Below, piece by piece: positions 1 to 12,098 of a stretch of 64,000 nucleotides of DNA. The notes below the pieces were generated by a model, which was not told where the DNA came from, searched no databases, and saw only the letters and a list, made by a program, of their open reading frames with translations. Location: NCBI GenBank assembly GCA_036583965.1, contig JAZBQD010000031.1, forward strand, positions 62,001 to 126,000, written 5' to 3'. Position numbers and translations under genes: made by a program. Positions within the stretch are counted from its first letter, which is position 1, and each line of letters starts with the position of its first letter. The DNA comes from Prunella strophiata. Its lineage: Eukaryota; Chordata; Aves; Passeriformes; Prunellidae.

Positions 1-57
1 GGCCTTAAGTTAGTGACTGTGCTTTCTGTGGGGGTCCCCCTTTTGTAATACAGCTTT

Positions 58-63
58 AATAAA
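58..63 (+). terminator. possible polyadenylation signal at window edge
   Basis: A canonical AATAAA hexamer lies in AT-rich DNA near the left edge. It could end the transcript of a plus-strand gene lying left of the window, but no coding sequence is visible next to it and a chance match is quite possible. Confidence 0.2.
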
Positions 64-380
64 AAGTGAAGCTGGATCATTTATAAGTGATGTAGAATTA
101 TTAGCAGTTAATGCATTGAGCTAAACAGTGGCACACTGTTTAGCTTTTCCCAGACAGCCCAGCAGCATCTTGACTTTATAGCCAGAATGTGTTGGCTTTG
201 GAGAGCATGCTTTTTGGAGCCCTTGCATTCACAGACCTTTATTGCAACAGCTTTGTCACAAAGCTGCTCTGATCTCAGCTGCAGAACAGGCTGAACAGTA
301 TTAGATGCAATGTGGGGATTATACACAAAGCTTTGTGTTTTGGAGGTCTTGTAACAACTTTGAAGTCTCATCTTGAATTT

Positions 381-805
381 CATAGAATCCTGGAATGGTG
401 TGATTTGGAAGGGACCTTAAAGCCCATCTCATTCCACCCCCTTGGTATGGGCAATGACACCTTCCACTACACTGAGGTGCTCCGAGCCTTGTCCAGCCTG
501 GCCTTGAGCACTTCCAGGGATCCGGGGGCAACCACAGCTTCCCTGGACAACCTGTGCTAGGACCTCACCACCCTCACAGGGAACAATTTCTTTCCAATAT
601 CCCATCTAACTCTGGCCTCTGTCCGTGAAAAGTCATCCCCTTCTTGTCCTGTCACTTTGTCCAAAGTCCCTCTCCAGTTCTCTTGGAGGGACTCTCTCTT
701 CCAGCTCCCTTTAGGCACTGGAAAGGGCTCCAATATCTTACCAGAGCGTTCTCTCCAGGGTGAAAACCCTTAGTTCTCCCAGCCGCTCTCCAGAGCAAAG
801 GTAAT
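381..805 (-). repeat. CR1 LINE 3' fragment (antisense)
   Basis: The segment starts with a degenerate copy of the CR1 terminal octamer (CATAGAATCC). It continues with hallmark antisense CR1 text: the 'GGAAGGGACCTTAAAG' block, 'CCTTGAGCACTTCCAGGGAT', 'CACCACCCTCACAG' and 'TTCTCTCCAGGGTGAA'. The copy is diverged and 5' truncated, as is usual for avian CR1. Confidence 0.9.
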
Positions 806-2069
806 TTGGATTACACATTGCTCTGTGTATCTAGGGTGAACTTCCCACGTTTTGACTTCTGAGGCTTCTTGAATGTCTCTTCCTGACAGGTGTGAAAATC
901 CCATGTGCTCAGAAGTGTATTTTCTGCAGTTCGTTCTGCATCAAACTGATCAAGGCACACTGGTTGTTCTAATGCAGAACTGTAGCCTGGACTCCAGGTC
1001 TCCTGTCACACAGGCCTAGGGCTGCTGGCCTGCAGTGTGCACCAAGTGTGCTCAGGGTGCATGGGGTGTGGTGCACTGACAAGCCACGTGCATTGTGGCT
1101 CCACCATGCCCCCATGTCCTCTCACCCTTCTGCTGCCAGTGAGTGACGGTCCCTGCACAGGACCTGTGCAAGCTCTGGCTAAATACAGCTGGAGCACTTG
1201 TCAGACCTGTGTGGACTCAGCAGCATGGCTTGTGAATTGGTGCAGTGTCTTTGTTCTCAAATCATGAAGTGACTCAGTCCCAGGGCAGTGTCTCAGCAGC
1301 CCCAGCCTGAAAACCTCAGCTGGGACAGGTTGGGCACCTCACAGAAGCCTAGAAAATTATTGAGCAGAGCTGGACAGCTACTACAAACTCCATCCACAAA
1401 CTTCTGTGACGCAGAGATGTCAGACCCCATCTTTAATTTCCTCACATACACTTAGAGGTTGATAGTCAAACTGCCTCCTTCACACATATTCAGGACTTTT
1501 AAAATTCTGTTAGATGTAAAAAAAACCCACCTAATTCATTACTGTGGATGTATCCTGTGAAGCACCATGTCCTGTTCTTGTCCCGAGGCCAGCTGGCAGG
1601 GTCTGGTCATATCCATGATATTAAATTCACGAGTTCCAGAGAGGGAGGCACATCAGTGCTACTTGTGAGGAATGGTTTTCTGGCTTGTCCTAGCTTCCAA
1701 GCCATGCCCAAGAGTGGTTTGGGCACATACTGGCTGGTGCAGACCAAATCAGATCTTGGACCAATCTTCACCACTGGATTCTTGGGCTGTTCTGACCCCA
1801 TTATGTCTGCTAGCACAAACCTAGCTAGCAACCTAACTAGTGGTAACCTAGGACAACTGTTGTTATGCTTGAAGAGAAGCAGAAACGTGCAGCCCCCCAT
1901 ACAGCCACCCTTGGAAATGCCTGTGTCTGGGATAGCCCAGGCAGGGGGCAGTTTGCTGGCTGACAGGGTGCTGCCTGAGCTCAGCTGTGAGCTGAGCAGC
2001 TGACTTGGCCCGAGGTCTGCTGGTTTCAGATCCATTGTCTGAAAACCAGACAATGATGGAAAATGACCC
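806..2069. other. intergenic, no gene recognised
   Basis: About 1.25 kb with several short open frames on both strands, none with recognisable protein similarity, splice structure or codon bias. Nothing identifiable was found. Confidence 0.5.
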
Positions 2070-2692
2070 AGTGGGAAACAACCTGGGGGTGCTGGTTGAC
2101 AGCAGTTAAACATGATTTGGCCAAGAAAGCTAAGAGCATCCTGGCTTGTGTCAGCAATAGTGTGGCAGCAGGAGCAGGGCAGTGATTTTCCCCCTGTGCT
2201 GGACACTGCTGAGGCACCTCAAATCCTGGCCACTCTAAGCAAGAAAGATATTGAGGGTCTGGAGCATGTCCAGGAAAGGGAACAGAGCTGGGGAAGGAAC
2301 TGAAGCACAAGTCTCATGGGTAGCTGAGGGAGCTGGGGGAACTCAAACTGGATAAAAGGACTTTCTCACTCTCTGCAACATCCTTGACAGGATGGTGGAG
2401 CTGGGGGAAGTCGGGCTGTGCTTCCAGGGAACAGGGACAGGACAAGGGGAAATGGCCTTAAGCTGTGCCAGGGCAGGTTCAGGTTGGATATTGGGAGCAA
2501 TTCCTTCACTGAAAGAGTGGTTAAGCATTGGACAGGCTGCCCAGGACAGTGGTGGATTCATTGCCCCTGGAAGTGTTCAAGAAATGACTGGACATGACAC
2601 TTTGCAATATGGTTTAGTGGGCATGGGATTATGCAGTCAAAGGATGGAGTTGATGATCTTGGAGTCTTTTCCAACCACAATGATTCTATAAT
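2070..2692 (+). repeat. CR1 LINE 3' fragment (sense)
   Basis: Sense-orientation CR1. It contains diverged forms of the late ORF2 and 3' UTR text ('GGGGGTGCTGGTTGACAGCA', 'GGCCAAGAAAGCTAAGAGCAT', 'GACAGGACAAGGGGAAATGG', 'GGACAGGCTGCCCAGGACAG'). It ends at the octamer-like 'TGATTCTATAAT'. Many stops and indels make it a dead copy. Confidence 0.88.
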
Positions 2693-4605
2693 TTAATCTA
2701 CAGGAAGCTCAGATGCTGTGCCAATAGAGTACATACACCTGGGCAATGGACAAGGCTGGGTCTGCAGCTTTGTTCAGCCTGTTCTGCTGTTGGCTCGTAG
2801 GCAAGCAGGGTGTGCATGCAGACAAGGCTTAGAGATTTCCTCCCTCTCATAGGTTAGTGATGAAGCAGATCCCCAGGGGCAAAACTCTACACAGACATAC
2901 TCTTTGTGGGACAAAGAATGTTTGAGTGTATCTTTGAATCTTTTCCAGTTTTCCAGACTCCTTTTCTGAAGGAGAAAATCAGAACCCTGTGGTGTCCTTG
3001 TCTCTGGCAACGTTCTCTTCTGGTGGTGTGTCAAACTTCTGGAGACACAGTCCCAGGGTCTCTCTTAGAACATGTTTTCTGGGCTCTCCTCTCTGTTTTA
3101 ATTGCCCCGGCCGACCACAACCCTGAATTTCTCAGAGTGGGAACCACAGCCTTCCTCTGGTTTGATCCGAAGCTGGGTATATTCAGATGTGAATGAGTAC
3201 ACTTAAAATCACCTTTTTTGCAGTCACTCTAACTGGCGTTGTTGTTGGTGTCATGGTTGTCCTTTCTTTTTTTCTCAGGTGCCCCCTGGAACTCTTTTTC
3301 TATATAAATCACTGAACTGACCCTGTAGCCCTAACTGCTATGCAGGCAGCTTGTAGAAAGGCACTGTCTTATATATGTGAGGAGTGGGAACACACAAACA
3401 GCAGCTTCAACGTCTTTCATGTGCTCCTGTGTCTAACTTCCAGATAAAATTTGGCTTTGTGTGCAGGACTGTGTGGGATCCTGTTGTGCTCTCAGTGCTG
3501 TGAAATCTCAAAGTGGCAATGGTGCAGACCATGGGTCAGACAGGTCGGCTTGCCATAGAACAGCAGTGGCCAAGCATTGCTGCCAGCTTTATAGCCAATG
3601 GCACTACACTGCTGGTGATGCCTAAGATTATTGGGTTTTTATATTTTTCGTATATTTGTGGCCATGTAGATTGTTAATGCATGGTTGTAGCTTCAAATAC
3701 TTTTCCTATCTTTCTTCCCCACATTTAAGAACAATAAGCTAACCTTATAAATACATTCCTAGAAATATTGTTTAGTCTTATTCCAAGAAGAGAGTCAGCT
3801 ACAAGAACATTGTGTTTTCCAACCAGAATCTGGACTGGGCATAATAAAAGTGGGGCAAGAGAAACTTCTGGACTGCTTCCAGTGGGGCAGGACCCCAGGA
3901 ATTACTACCTAACCAACTAACCTTTTAATTGGACAGTATATGATAAGTATATTAATCAACTAACCTTACAAAAATTGTAGCGATTTTCACCATATTGTGT
4001 ACCTGAAAGCTTTCAAGTATAGGCTTGTTTATATATTCACTCTTCATGTTGTTGGGAAGATCTATTTTCCAGGCATTACTGGGACAGACAGCTCTGCCTT
4101 TGGCATTGGCCTTCTCCCATGCCCCAGAGCAAGGAGTAATTCTGGGCAGAGGAGATGCCCAGATTGAGTGTAGAGTGTGTTTATTCCAAGGTGCCCCAGT
4201 TTTCTGTCACAATCAATATATCATCACTGTGTCTGGGCTGCTTCCTACACAGTTCTGGGTGGTGTGCCAGGCATTTGTGGCATGACCATCCACAGGACAG
4301 CCCCAGAGCTCTGCACCTGCACACTCCTCATGCACAGAGTGGGCAGCTGCCTGCCAGCCCAGGAAGCACCGTGCTGTGCATGTGTTGCTGCTGGCAGGGC
4401 TCAGGCTTCCCCATCTGCTGTGCCACTCATCTCCTGGGGATGGGTTCACCAGGGAGAGTGCTCCCTTGTAGCCCTAGCCAACGTACTGCCATTGGCAGGT
4501 GTTGGAGATGCCCCATGGTGATGTGCAGGGCTGAGTGCCTGTTCTGAGACATCTTCTTTTGCTTCTTTCCTGTGCCTCGCCACGGTCCATGCCTGGCTCA
4601 CCCAG
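2693..4605. other. region upstream of FNDC4, no gene recognised
   Basis: About 1.9 kb of AT-rich DNA (notably 3600-4020) before the first recognisable FNDC4 exon. I saw no CpG island, no signal-peptide exon with a matching splice phase and no exon of GCKR, the divergent neighbour expected here from human synteny. An ATAATAAAAG stretch near 3840 with AT-rich flanks could be part of an old LTR, but I cannot support that further. Confidence 0.45.
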
Positions 4606-7600
4606 ACAGGCCACCATCCCCTGTCAACGTGACTGTGACGCAGCTGAAGGCAAACTCTGCCACAGTCTCCTGGGACGTACCAGAAGGAGATGTGGTCATC
4701 GGCTATGCCATTCTACAGCAGGTATCCAGGATCTGTCTCCAGGGGACTGGGGACACTGATTACCAGCATGCTCCCATGTCAGTCCTTTTGCTGCACTCTG
4801 GAATTTGCCAGGCAACTCCTCTGGCATTTGCCCGAGGACATCTCTGCTGCTGAGCAGCCCTTGCCAGGGTGCCCCATCTGAGCCATCCATCGTGGTGGGA
4901 GGCAGAAGACTGTGGGCTGCATTGGGGGTAGTCCCTCCAATGGCTTCCCTGGGATTTCTCTAGGTAAGGACGGTGCTTTGGCCATGACATAACCCTTCTT
5001 TGCTTGCCTTGCTCTACCTATGCAGCCCTAGGTGATGGTGGCTTCTCCAGGGAGGTGCCTGGCTCTCAGGCCATGCAGGCATGCTGAATAGGCAGTGCTG
5101 GCCAATCTTGCCCACCCTGGAGTGGATGGTTGCCTGGGAAGGGAGGAGTGAGGGCATAGCCCTGCAGCTGAGGGCCTGTGCCTGGTGCAGCTGGCAGCAG
5201 CCTCCCAGGGGTGACAGCTCTTCCCTCTGGCAGAGGCAGGACGGGCAGATGCAGCGCTTCATCCGGGAGGTGAACACCACCAACCGTGCCTGTGTGCTGT
5301 GGGACCTGGCAGAGGATGCTGACTACATCATCCAGGTGCAGAGCATTGGCCTGTATGGGGAGAGCCAGGCTAGCAAGCGTGTCCACTTCCGCACCCTGAA
5401 GGAGACCGACCGTCTGCCTTCCAACAGCTCCAACCAAGGTGAGGCACCTCCTTCCAGCTTCACCAGGTGCTGCTGGTGGGGCCACACCTGGAGGCCTGTA
5501 CAGCAGATGGGCAGGGATTCCACAACCAGTGAGGAAGGTGCTGCACTGAGCAGCAGGCTGCTGGGGACACGCAGGTTTGTACAGGCAGCTGTTGTGTCCA
5601 CTATATGTCCACAATAATGTCTCCAAGCCCTGCTGGTTTGCAGCCCTCCTATCCCAGGTCTTGGCACCTATTCAGCTAGGCAGACTGGCCAGGACAGCTG
5701 CTGGGGCCTGCCCAGCTGCTGCCTGTAGGAAGCCAGTACTGAACAGACACTCAGATCTCCCAGTCTGCAGGCTACCCAAGGACAAATGACAGAGCATCGT
5801 GGTCTCCTTTACTATTCATGTCAGTTGCCTTGGGGTTGCCTACATGTTGCTCCATGAGAGAGAATCAGGAATCCAAGAGAGATGATGACCCATAGAGGGC
5901 ATGGCAGTGTGTCTCCAGCACTAACCATGAGAGGGGTCCTGAGTATGGCAGGGCAGCAGTATGGCTGCCTTTCCTCAGAACTTCTGTGTTAAACTGACCT
6001 GCCCTGCCCTGGTTGCTGTGTAGAGAGAGACCTTAGTGATTACTGGCATGCATTGTGCAGTCCCTACATGAACCTAAACAAGCCCTTGGAATCCCTGACT
6101 ACCTTTGTAGCATGGATGGTTTATCTGACACAGGAAGGCCACAGGATGCATGTCCTCTCCCCAGACAGGATGTCATCCCACACCCTTCCCTGTTTGGGGG
6201 AGGTGGTCTTCTCTCCTTTGGGGTTTCTCAAATCGTCCAGTGTTGCTGTAGTGGAGGGTATCTGCTGCCAGCCCTGCTTGGGGTCTCTTCTCTGCAGGTG
6301 ACATCACCATGGAAGGGCTGGACAAAGACCGGCAGCTGCAGACAGGCGAGATTATTATCATTGTGGCTGTGCTGCTCATGTGGGCAGGTGAGTGCCACAA
6401 GTAGTGTTCTGGCAGGCGGAGGCAAAGGTACAATCCATGGTTCACAAAGCAGATGTGGCTCAAGAGAGTGCAGAGGCACATTGCTGAGAGTCTGGCACCC
6501 TTCCTTATCAGTCCCTTGAGTCTCTGTAGGTGCTGGAGCCAGTGGGGTAAAAAGAGCAACCACAGCCACTGCTCAGCAACAATGGCCTGGAGTATGTTGA
6601 AGAGCAGGAGACAGAATGGGACCTGGAATTACAGGGTGGGAGCATCCGAGCTGACAGTGACGACTGAGTTGCTTGGGCCTTAGATGTTGTGACTGATAAC
6701 ACTACTGCACTAGCTGGTAGAGGCTGTGCCTCAGTCTGCTAAAGCTGCAAAGTGGGTGGTTTGCTCCTGTGTAGCACAATGAAAGCCAGTGCAGGCAGCA
6801 GGCTGCCCTGGGAGCATGGGAGCCTAGGAGGTAAGTCAGCTCCTGACTGGTAACATACAGCTGCTGTGACTGGGAAGTCATTGATCCCCTGCTCACTTCC
6901 CAGTAAATGTGGATTTTGTAGTGGCATCTTGCAGAAATTTCTCCTTGTCCTGGCCTTGACACTTTCCGAGGGCACTGGAAAAGAAATACAAGATGACTGC
7001 TGGTAGTTTACACCTGGCTCAGGTTGATGTGTCAGGATTGCCAGCTGGGAGGAGTCAGGCCCGGTCTGTGTGTGCCTGTGTGTTATCACACATACACTGG
7101 GGGTTGAGTGAGTCCAGCATGGTTGCCCTTGGGGGGCTATCCCCATCGCTCCAGACTCCTGTGTCCAGGGTTCCCAGGCATGGGACATGCTGCATGAGAT
7201 GCATGCTGTGAAAGCATTACAGAGGGACTGACCCCACAGCCAGTTTGCACAGACAAAAGCTGGCTTTTGTGAGGGTCACATGCACCAGGTCAGTAACTTT
7301 AATGCCTTGCTGGAGGCACTCCAAAACCCACACAGCTGCCTGCTGACCTCACTGTCCCTGTTTGAGTGCCTCAGCATCTGCCTTTGGTGAGTGCTGAGCA
7401 CCTCATGTGTGGCCCAATGGCCTTAGCCAAATCCATGCCATCTGCCCAAGGAAACTGGTCTGGCCTCACATGCAGAGGTACCTGGGGTGGTGCAGGCTGA
7501 TGCAGGTGGGGTGTGGGTTTGCAGCACCCCAAGGAGCCCTGGGCAGAGGTGCCCTGCAGCTGGGATGCTGTGGGGAGGGCAGACAGGCAGCCACTGTGAG

Positions 7601-8727
7601 GGAGTCCTTCATGCAGTGTGTCTTTGGGCAGCGGTGATCGCCCTGTTCTGCAGACAATACGATATCATCAAGGATAATGACTCCAACAACAACAAGGAGA
7701 AGACAAAGCCCTCCTCAGAGCACAGCACGCCAGAGCGACCGAGCGGAGGGCTGCTGCGGAGCAAGGTGAGTGGGGAGGGCTGGCAGCAGGGGTGGCATGT
7801 GGCGTCTGCTGGGGCTTGCAGCCTGCACAGAGTCTGGCTCTCTCCAGAAATGGAAACACCCTGGCTTGTGCTGTCACCCCAAAGACTGAGGACTTTTAGG
7901 GTGCAGTGAGCCCTGGTCTCTGGGGCAGTGTGTGTACCCCATGGGTGATGGAAGGAGAAACATTGGAAGAGACGACAAGGTGTAACATCTGCGATAGCTC
8001 TTGCACTGGAGGGTGGTATCTTACCTCTGACTGTAACAGAGCCTTCATCATGCCCCTCCAAGGCTGCACAGATGGACAAATGGACATGCTAGGCAGCTGT
8101 TCTCATGGTTCCTGCACTGGTCTGTCACTGCTCCCTTTCTGCCTTCACTGCAGCTGGCTCTGGATCATCACCACACAAGTAATTCCAGAGCCCCTTCCTC
8201 ACCCTGATGAAAGTGCTGTGCCAGGCTGTGGATAGGGAGGGAGCAGTACCTTCATCTGGCTGTTCCCTCAACACCTGACATTTCTCCCTTTGTTACCTGC
8301 CAAAGACAGTGATTTATAGCCCCAATGCTCTAATGGGACCATGTGTTAGGGTTTTGCTTGTGTCACATCTGCTGCTTCTGTCAAGGGTGGGAACTCCCTC
8401 ACTGTGTTGGCTGAGTGCCCCACTGATTCCACATCTTGGTTTCTAGCAGATGTCAGGAGCAGAAACTTCCTGTTTGGACTTCAAGTGCCCAGTTCCCCTC
8501 CTCCAGATTTTTCAGCTTGCTGATTACCCCTTGCCAGGAGATCCCTCTTCTTGAATCCCTACTCCAAACTGACCCTGCTCTGCTGAGGTCTGCTGGTCTT
8601 GATGCCTGCTGCAGGCTGAGGGGCTCTGACATCAGCTCTGATCCCAGGGGTGCAGAAAAGCAGGGTCTTAAAGCAGATTTTTCTCTCATAGAAGAAATCT
8701 CCCTCGGTCAATATCATTGAGGTGTAA
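4606..8727 (+). CDS. FNDC4: FNDC4, fibronectin type III domain-containing 4 (5' incomplete)
   Basis: Five coding exons: 4606-4721, 5234-5438, 6298-6387, 7632-7765 and 8692-8727 (TAA stop), all with AG/GT borders and consistent phases. The first two encode one fibronectin III domain (DRPPSPVNVTV... to VHFRTLK). The third contributes a short stalk and the start of a transmembrane helix (TGEIIIIVAVLLMWA), completed in exon four (AVIALFC), followed by a cytosolic tail (RQYDIIKDNDSNNN) that ends KKSPSVNIIEV. The family member is told from its paralogue FNDC5 (irisin precursor) by the RPPSPVNVTV start, the TDRLPSNSS stalk, the SPSVNIIEV tail and the neighbour IFT172. The known role is a shed ectodomain with anti-inflammatory and metabolic signalling activity. 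About 193 residues are visible. The signal-peptide exon was not found; the first exon begins in phase 1, so an upstream coding exon must exist. Confidence 0.93.
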
Positions 8728-9950
8728 GTGCAACATCAGCTCTGCCGTCTGGGATCTTGGGTGTCCTGCCAGAGCCACAGCAGGCCTTGGAAGAAGAGGC
8801 AGCACCAGGTACACCGCCTGGAACTCAGCATGCGACGATCTATGTACCAGAACTCCCGCTTTCCTGAGGGCACCTGTCTGCGGATGTGCATGGAGTCAGC
8901 TCCCGAGCCATGCATGCAGAGCGTGGCCCTGCCCATCCCACACCTGGCCCTCCTCCCCTCCCGGGGGGGGGGAAGCATGATGTTGAGGATGGGTGGGGGG
9001 CCACACCAGCGGCTAGGGTGGGAGGGAGCCAAGGGGAGCCGATGGGCTGAGGCACTGGCCTGAGGGGAGGCCATGTCCTTGTGCACCACCTCGGCCAGGG
9101 CCCGGGGTGCAGCTGAGGCACTGGATGCCTCCCCAGCATCAGGGACAGACCTTGCTCTCAGCTGCCCGTTTGGCCTTGGGGTTGCTTGCAGAGAGCAGGA
9201 GCTGCTCCCCTCAGGGCCCCGGGGCTGCAGAAGCAGGGCAGTGCAGGCACTGCCCCAGCACTGCCAGGAGAGCTGTGGCCTGTAGGAGGGTTTGTCTGTG
9301 CAGGGCATGAGTGGATTGCTGCTGGAGAACAGGGCTCCACTGTTCCCTGTTGTGGCTGTGCAGAGCCTTCAAATTCTCTGTCTACTGCAGAGGACGAATG
9401 CTGATGAGGACGAGGGATGATGAGGAGCTAGTGCTGTCACAGTGCCTGGCCAACCCGCAGGGCCTGCAGCGGGGCAGGGAGTGCTGGTGGAAGCCCCGCA
9501 GGGCTGGGGGAGCCGGCAGTGTCAGGGCATGGCTGTGGCTGTGCTGTGTCCCCAGAAGGGCTCAGTGCTGGCATATTCAGGCTGTTTGAGGGGAGCTGCC
9601 AAGAACTTTCTGAGCAGCATGGTGCCTGTGCTGCCTGGAGGAGACAATGTGGTGAGGCCTCCAAAGTCTCATTTGGAGGGAATGGGGTGAAACAAGGAGG
9701 CTCCCTGCTGCCCTGGCTGCTGCTCTCCCTCCATGCTCTGCTCTGCAGCCTGCCACAGACGGTCTGCAGCCCTGAACTCAAGCATCACAGGATCCAGTGT
9801 CTTCCAGGAATAAACCTCCCAGTAAAAGCACTTTCAAGACTTTTCCTTCCAGGTGCTGCTCAGCTCCTGCTGCAGGACTAGGTGGGGAAGGGACAGGATA
9901 AGCAACTCCTGTGGCAGGGTCTTTTCAATAAAAGCATCCTGGCTCAAAGG
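8728..9950 (+). other. FNDC4: FNDC4 3' untranslated region
   Basis: No further exon is seen between the FNDC4 stop and the AATAAA at 9927, so this stretch is read as a roughly 1.2-kb 3' UTR. It is GC-rich with a short G run near 8961-8970. Open frames on both strands here are not conserved proteins that I recognise. Confidence 0.6.
9927..9932 (+). terminator. FNDC4: polyadenylation signal, probable FNDC4 end
   Basis: Canonical AATAAA in the context TTTTCAATAAAAGCATCC, the first strong signal followed by plausible downstream sequence (a TGTGTGTGTG stretch at about 9970). A weaker alternative AATAAA lies near 9809. Confidence 0.6.
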
Positions 9951-11654
9951 CAGTATCAGAGCTTCAGGTCTGTGTGTGTGTGTCTATGCATGCACTGCAC
10001 ATACAAGTTCTTGAATGCACATGTCCTGGCCCATAGATCTGTTCCTGCATGCTGTGCAAGAGCTGGAGATCCTTCATGGTCACCTTGCACCCCCCCTGGC
10101 CCTCGAGGGAGAGGTGCTGCAGCAGCTGCAGGCTGTCCCACTGAGGGTGACATCATGGCTGCTTCTCTGCAGAGAGCAGACACATCCCAGCTGCAGGGCT
10201 GAGAAGGGGGACAGGGTCTGACCCTGACAAGCTGCTGGCCAGAGGAGCCTGGGCTGCTCCCTGCTTGGGTGAGGAGAGGGGTACCTGAGAAGCAACAGCA
10301 CCATGGCAGTGGGATGCAGCTGCTGCTGGGCTGTGACCTGGGCTGCGGGGAGCATGGCCACAGCTCCAGAGACACAAACACCTTGTTTTGCCTGCTAGCT
10401 CTTTTTAAGAAGGTAAGAAGGTACATTAGAAAAACTAGGGCTGTCAGGGAAATAGAAGAGTTTTAAGAATGTTCTAGTGCCCTGGAAGATGTTTAGAAGT
10501 TCTGTCTTGGAAAGTCATAGCAGACATGCCTGCTATAATGAGATTTTTAGCCAGGCCAGAGGCACACACAAAGAATCAAATGATCAGACTGTGTAGCAGA
10601 GGTGAGGAACTAGGGAAGGCACAAAAAAAAAAAGTCAAAATGTAGAGGTTTTTACCAAATAAAAAAAGGAACACAAGTCTGACATCTGACATTAAATGTA
10701 AAATCAGGGTGTGTTGATGAGGAAAAAAACTCTTTCCCTCTGAAAAAAAAAACCAAAAACAAAAACCAAAAAACAAACCAAAAAAACCCAAACGAAACTA
10801 AACCCCAAGTCACCACTTCATCTCAGACTATGGCTAGGCAGGGAAGTGGAGAGATGAGCGCTGGAAGCTGAGGGCCTGACAATAACCTGCTCACCCTAAC
10901 AAGTTACATGTTGCTCTGTACTCCCAGCTGAGGGAGAAGAGGCTTGAAACCACATTCAATATGCAAAACCTCAAGTGAAAAAAAACATGCACAGCTCCTG
11001 AGTGATCCATGGCACCCCAGACCTCCCCAGTGCCTATGGCACTTGCTGGGAGACTGGCCCTGCCACCCCAGCTGCAGCCAGCCATTGGTGCTCAGCTGGG
11101 CTGAGCTGGGCTCTCAGTGCCACCAACCTGAGAAGGGCAGCTGTGCAGAGATGTGACAGGAACCCAGCAGTGAGGGGCTTGGCCAGAACACAGCTGCAAG
11201 CTGTCACTTGCCAAAGAAACCAGACGTGCTGCAGCCTCCCCTGCTCCATCTGGGAAGGAAACCAAGTGCATGGCTTGCCTCTGTAGAGCACAGCTGGGGT
11301 GTGGCAGGGCAGAGACACTTCAGAGCAGCTGGCACACCACAAGGGCTTTTGTCTGCCCTGGCCTCAGTGTGGTCAGCATCAACTCCTATCAGTGCAGGTG
11401 ACAGTCACAGGTGCTCAAGATACCAGTACAGCATAGCCTGAACCTGCTCTTCCCAAGTCACAAAGGCACCCTGGGCCCTGGCAGCCCTCAGCACAAGGAG
11501 GAACTGCTCCCTCAGGGCTTGCAGCCAAGGAAGATGTGGGAGTTCCAGGCTCCGTGAGCCTGGGGCACAGCAACCCTCACCACAGGCAGTGCAGGAGACA
11601 CAGTACCCTGCATGCTTATGCATGGCACCCATCCAGCACTCAAACCCAAATGAC
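9951..11654. other. intergenic between FNDC4 and the LDLRAP1-like gene
   Basis: A tail-to-tail spacer between two converging genes. It includes A-rich low-complexity DNA (about 10620-10800, runs of A interrupted by C). No exon or dispersed repeat was recognised. Confidence 0.5.
10741..10800. repeat. A-rich low-complexity tract
   Basis: About 60 bases of A runs broken by CC and single C (AAAACC, AAAAAC units). It resembles a decayed poly(A) or (AAAAC)n simple repeat. Confidence 0.7.
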
Positions 11655-11671
11655 AATAGTAAAAAACTCAC

Positions 11672-11677
11672 TTTATT
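11672..11677 (-). terminator. polyadenylation signal of the LDLRAP1-like gene
   Basis: TTTATT on the plus strand reads AATAAA on the minus strand. It lies about 420 bases after the TTA/TAA stop of the adaptor gene, which gives a modest 3' UTR (12098 to about 11655). Confidence 0.6.
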
Positions 11678-12098
11678 TCTCTCTAAAGGCAGAGCTTTTC
11701 TTTAAAAACCAGGCAATTTCACTTGTAATAGGGTGTGGGGCTGAAGTGCAGGGGAAAGGCTTTCATCACGCAGTGCTCCAGGCCAAGAGCTGTTGCTCCC
11801 TGAGGGTGTACACTGCCTGCGTCAGGCAGGCTCAGAGCACGCAGCGTGGCTCTGCATGGCCTGGCAGTGAGCGGAGCGAGGGTCCGCCCACCCAAGCTGG
11901 GAGCAGCTGCAGCTCGAGGCGGTTCATGCAGGCAGCACAGGACAGGGAGCAGGTCCTGCAGCCTGTGCACTCCATGGAGCAGTGCCAGCAGCCCCCGTGC
12001 CAGGAGAGTGGTGCCAGGGCAGCAGCAGGCACTGGCTGGCCCAGGTGCAGGCACAGGGTGAATCCTGAGTGGCTGGTCCGTTGTTGCAGAGATTTGGC

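Noticed and set aside
4025..4285. Hydrophobic 86-codon frame as a FNDC4 first exon
   Set aside because: No donor in the phase needed to join the exon at 4606 and no similarity to the family's N terminus.
4535..4606. Leucine-rich stretch before the first FNDC4 exon, resembling a signal peptide
   Set aside because: It is the pyrimidine tract of a splice acceptor, has no ATG at its start and is out of frame with the exon.
4606..8727. FNDC5 (irisin precursor) as the identity of the first gene
   Set aside because: The stalk and tail sequences and linkage to IFT172 fit FNDC4 better.
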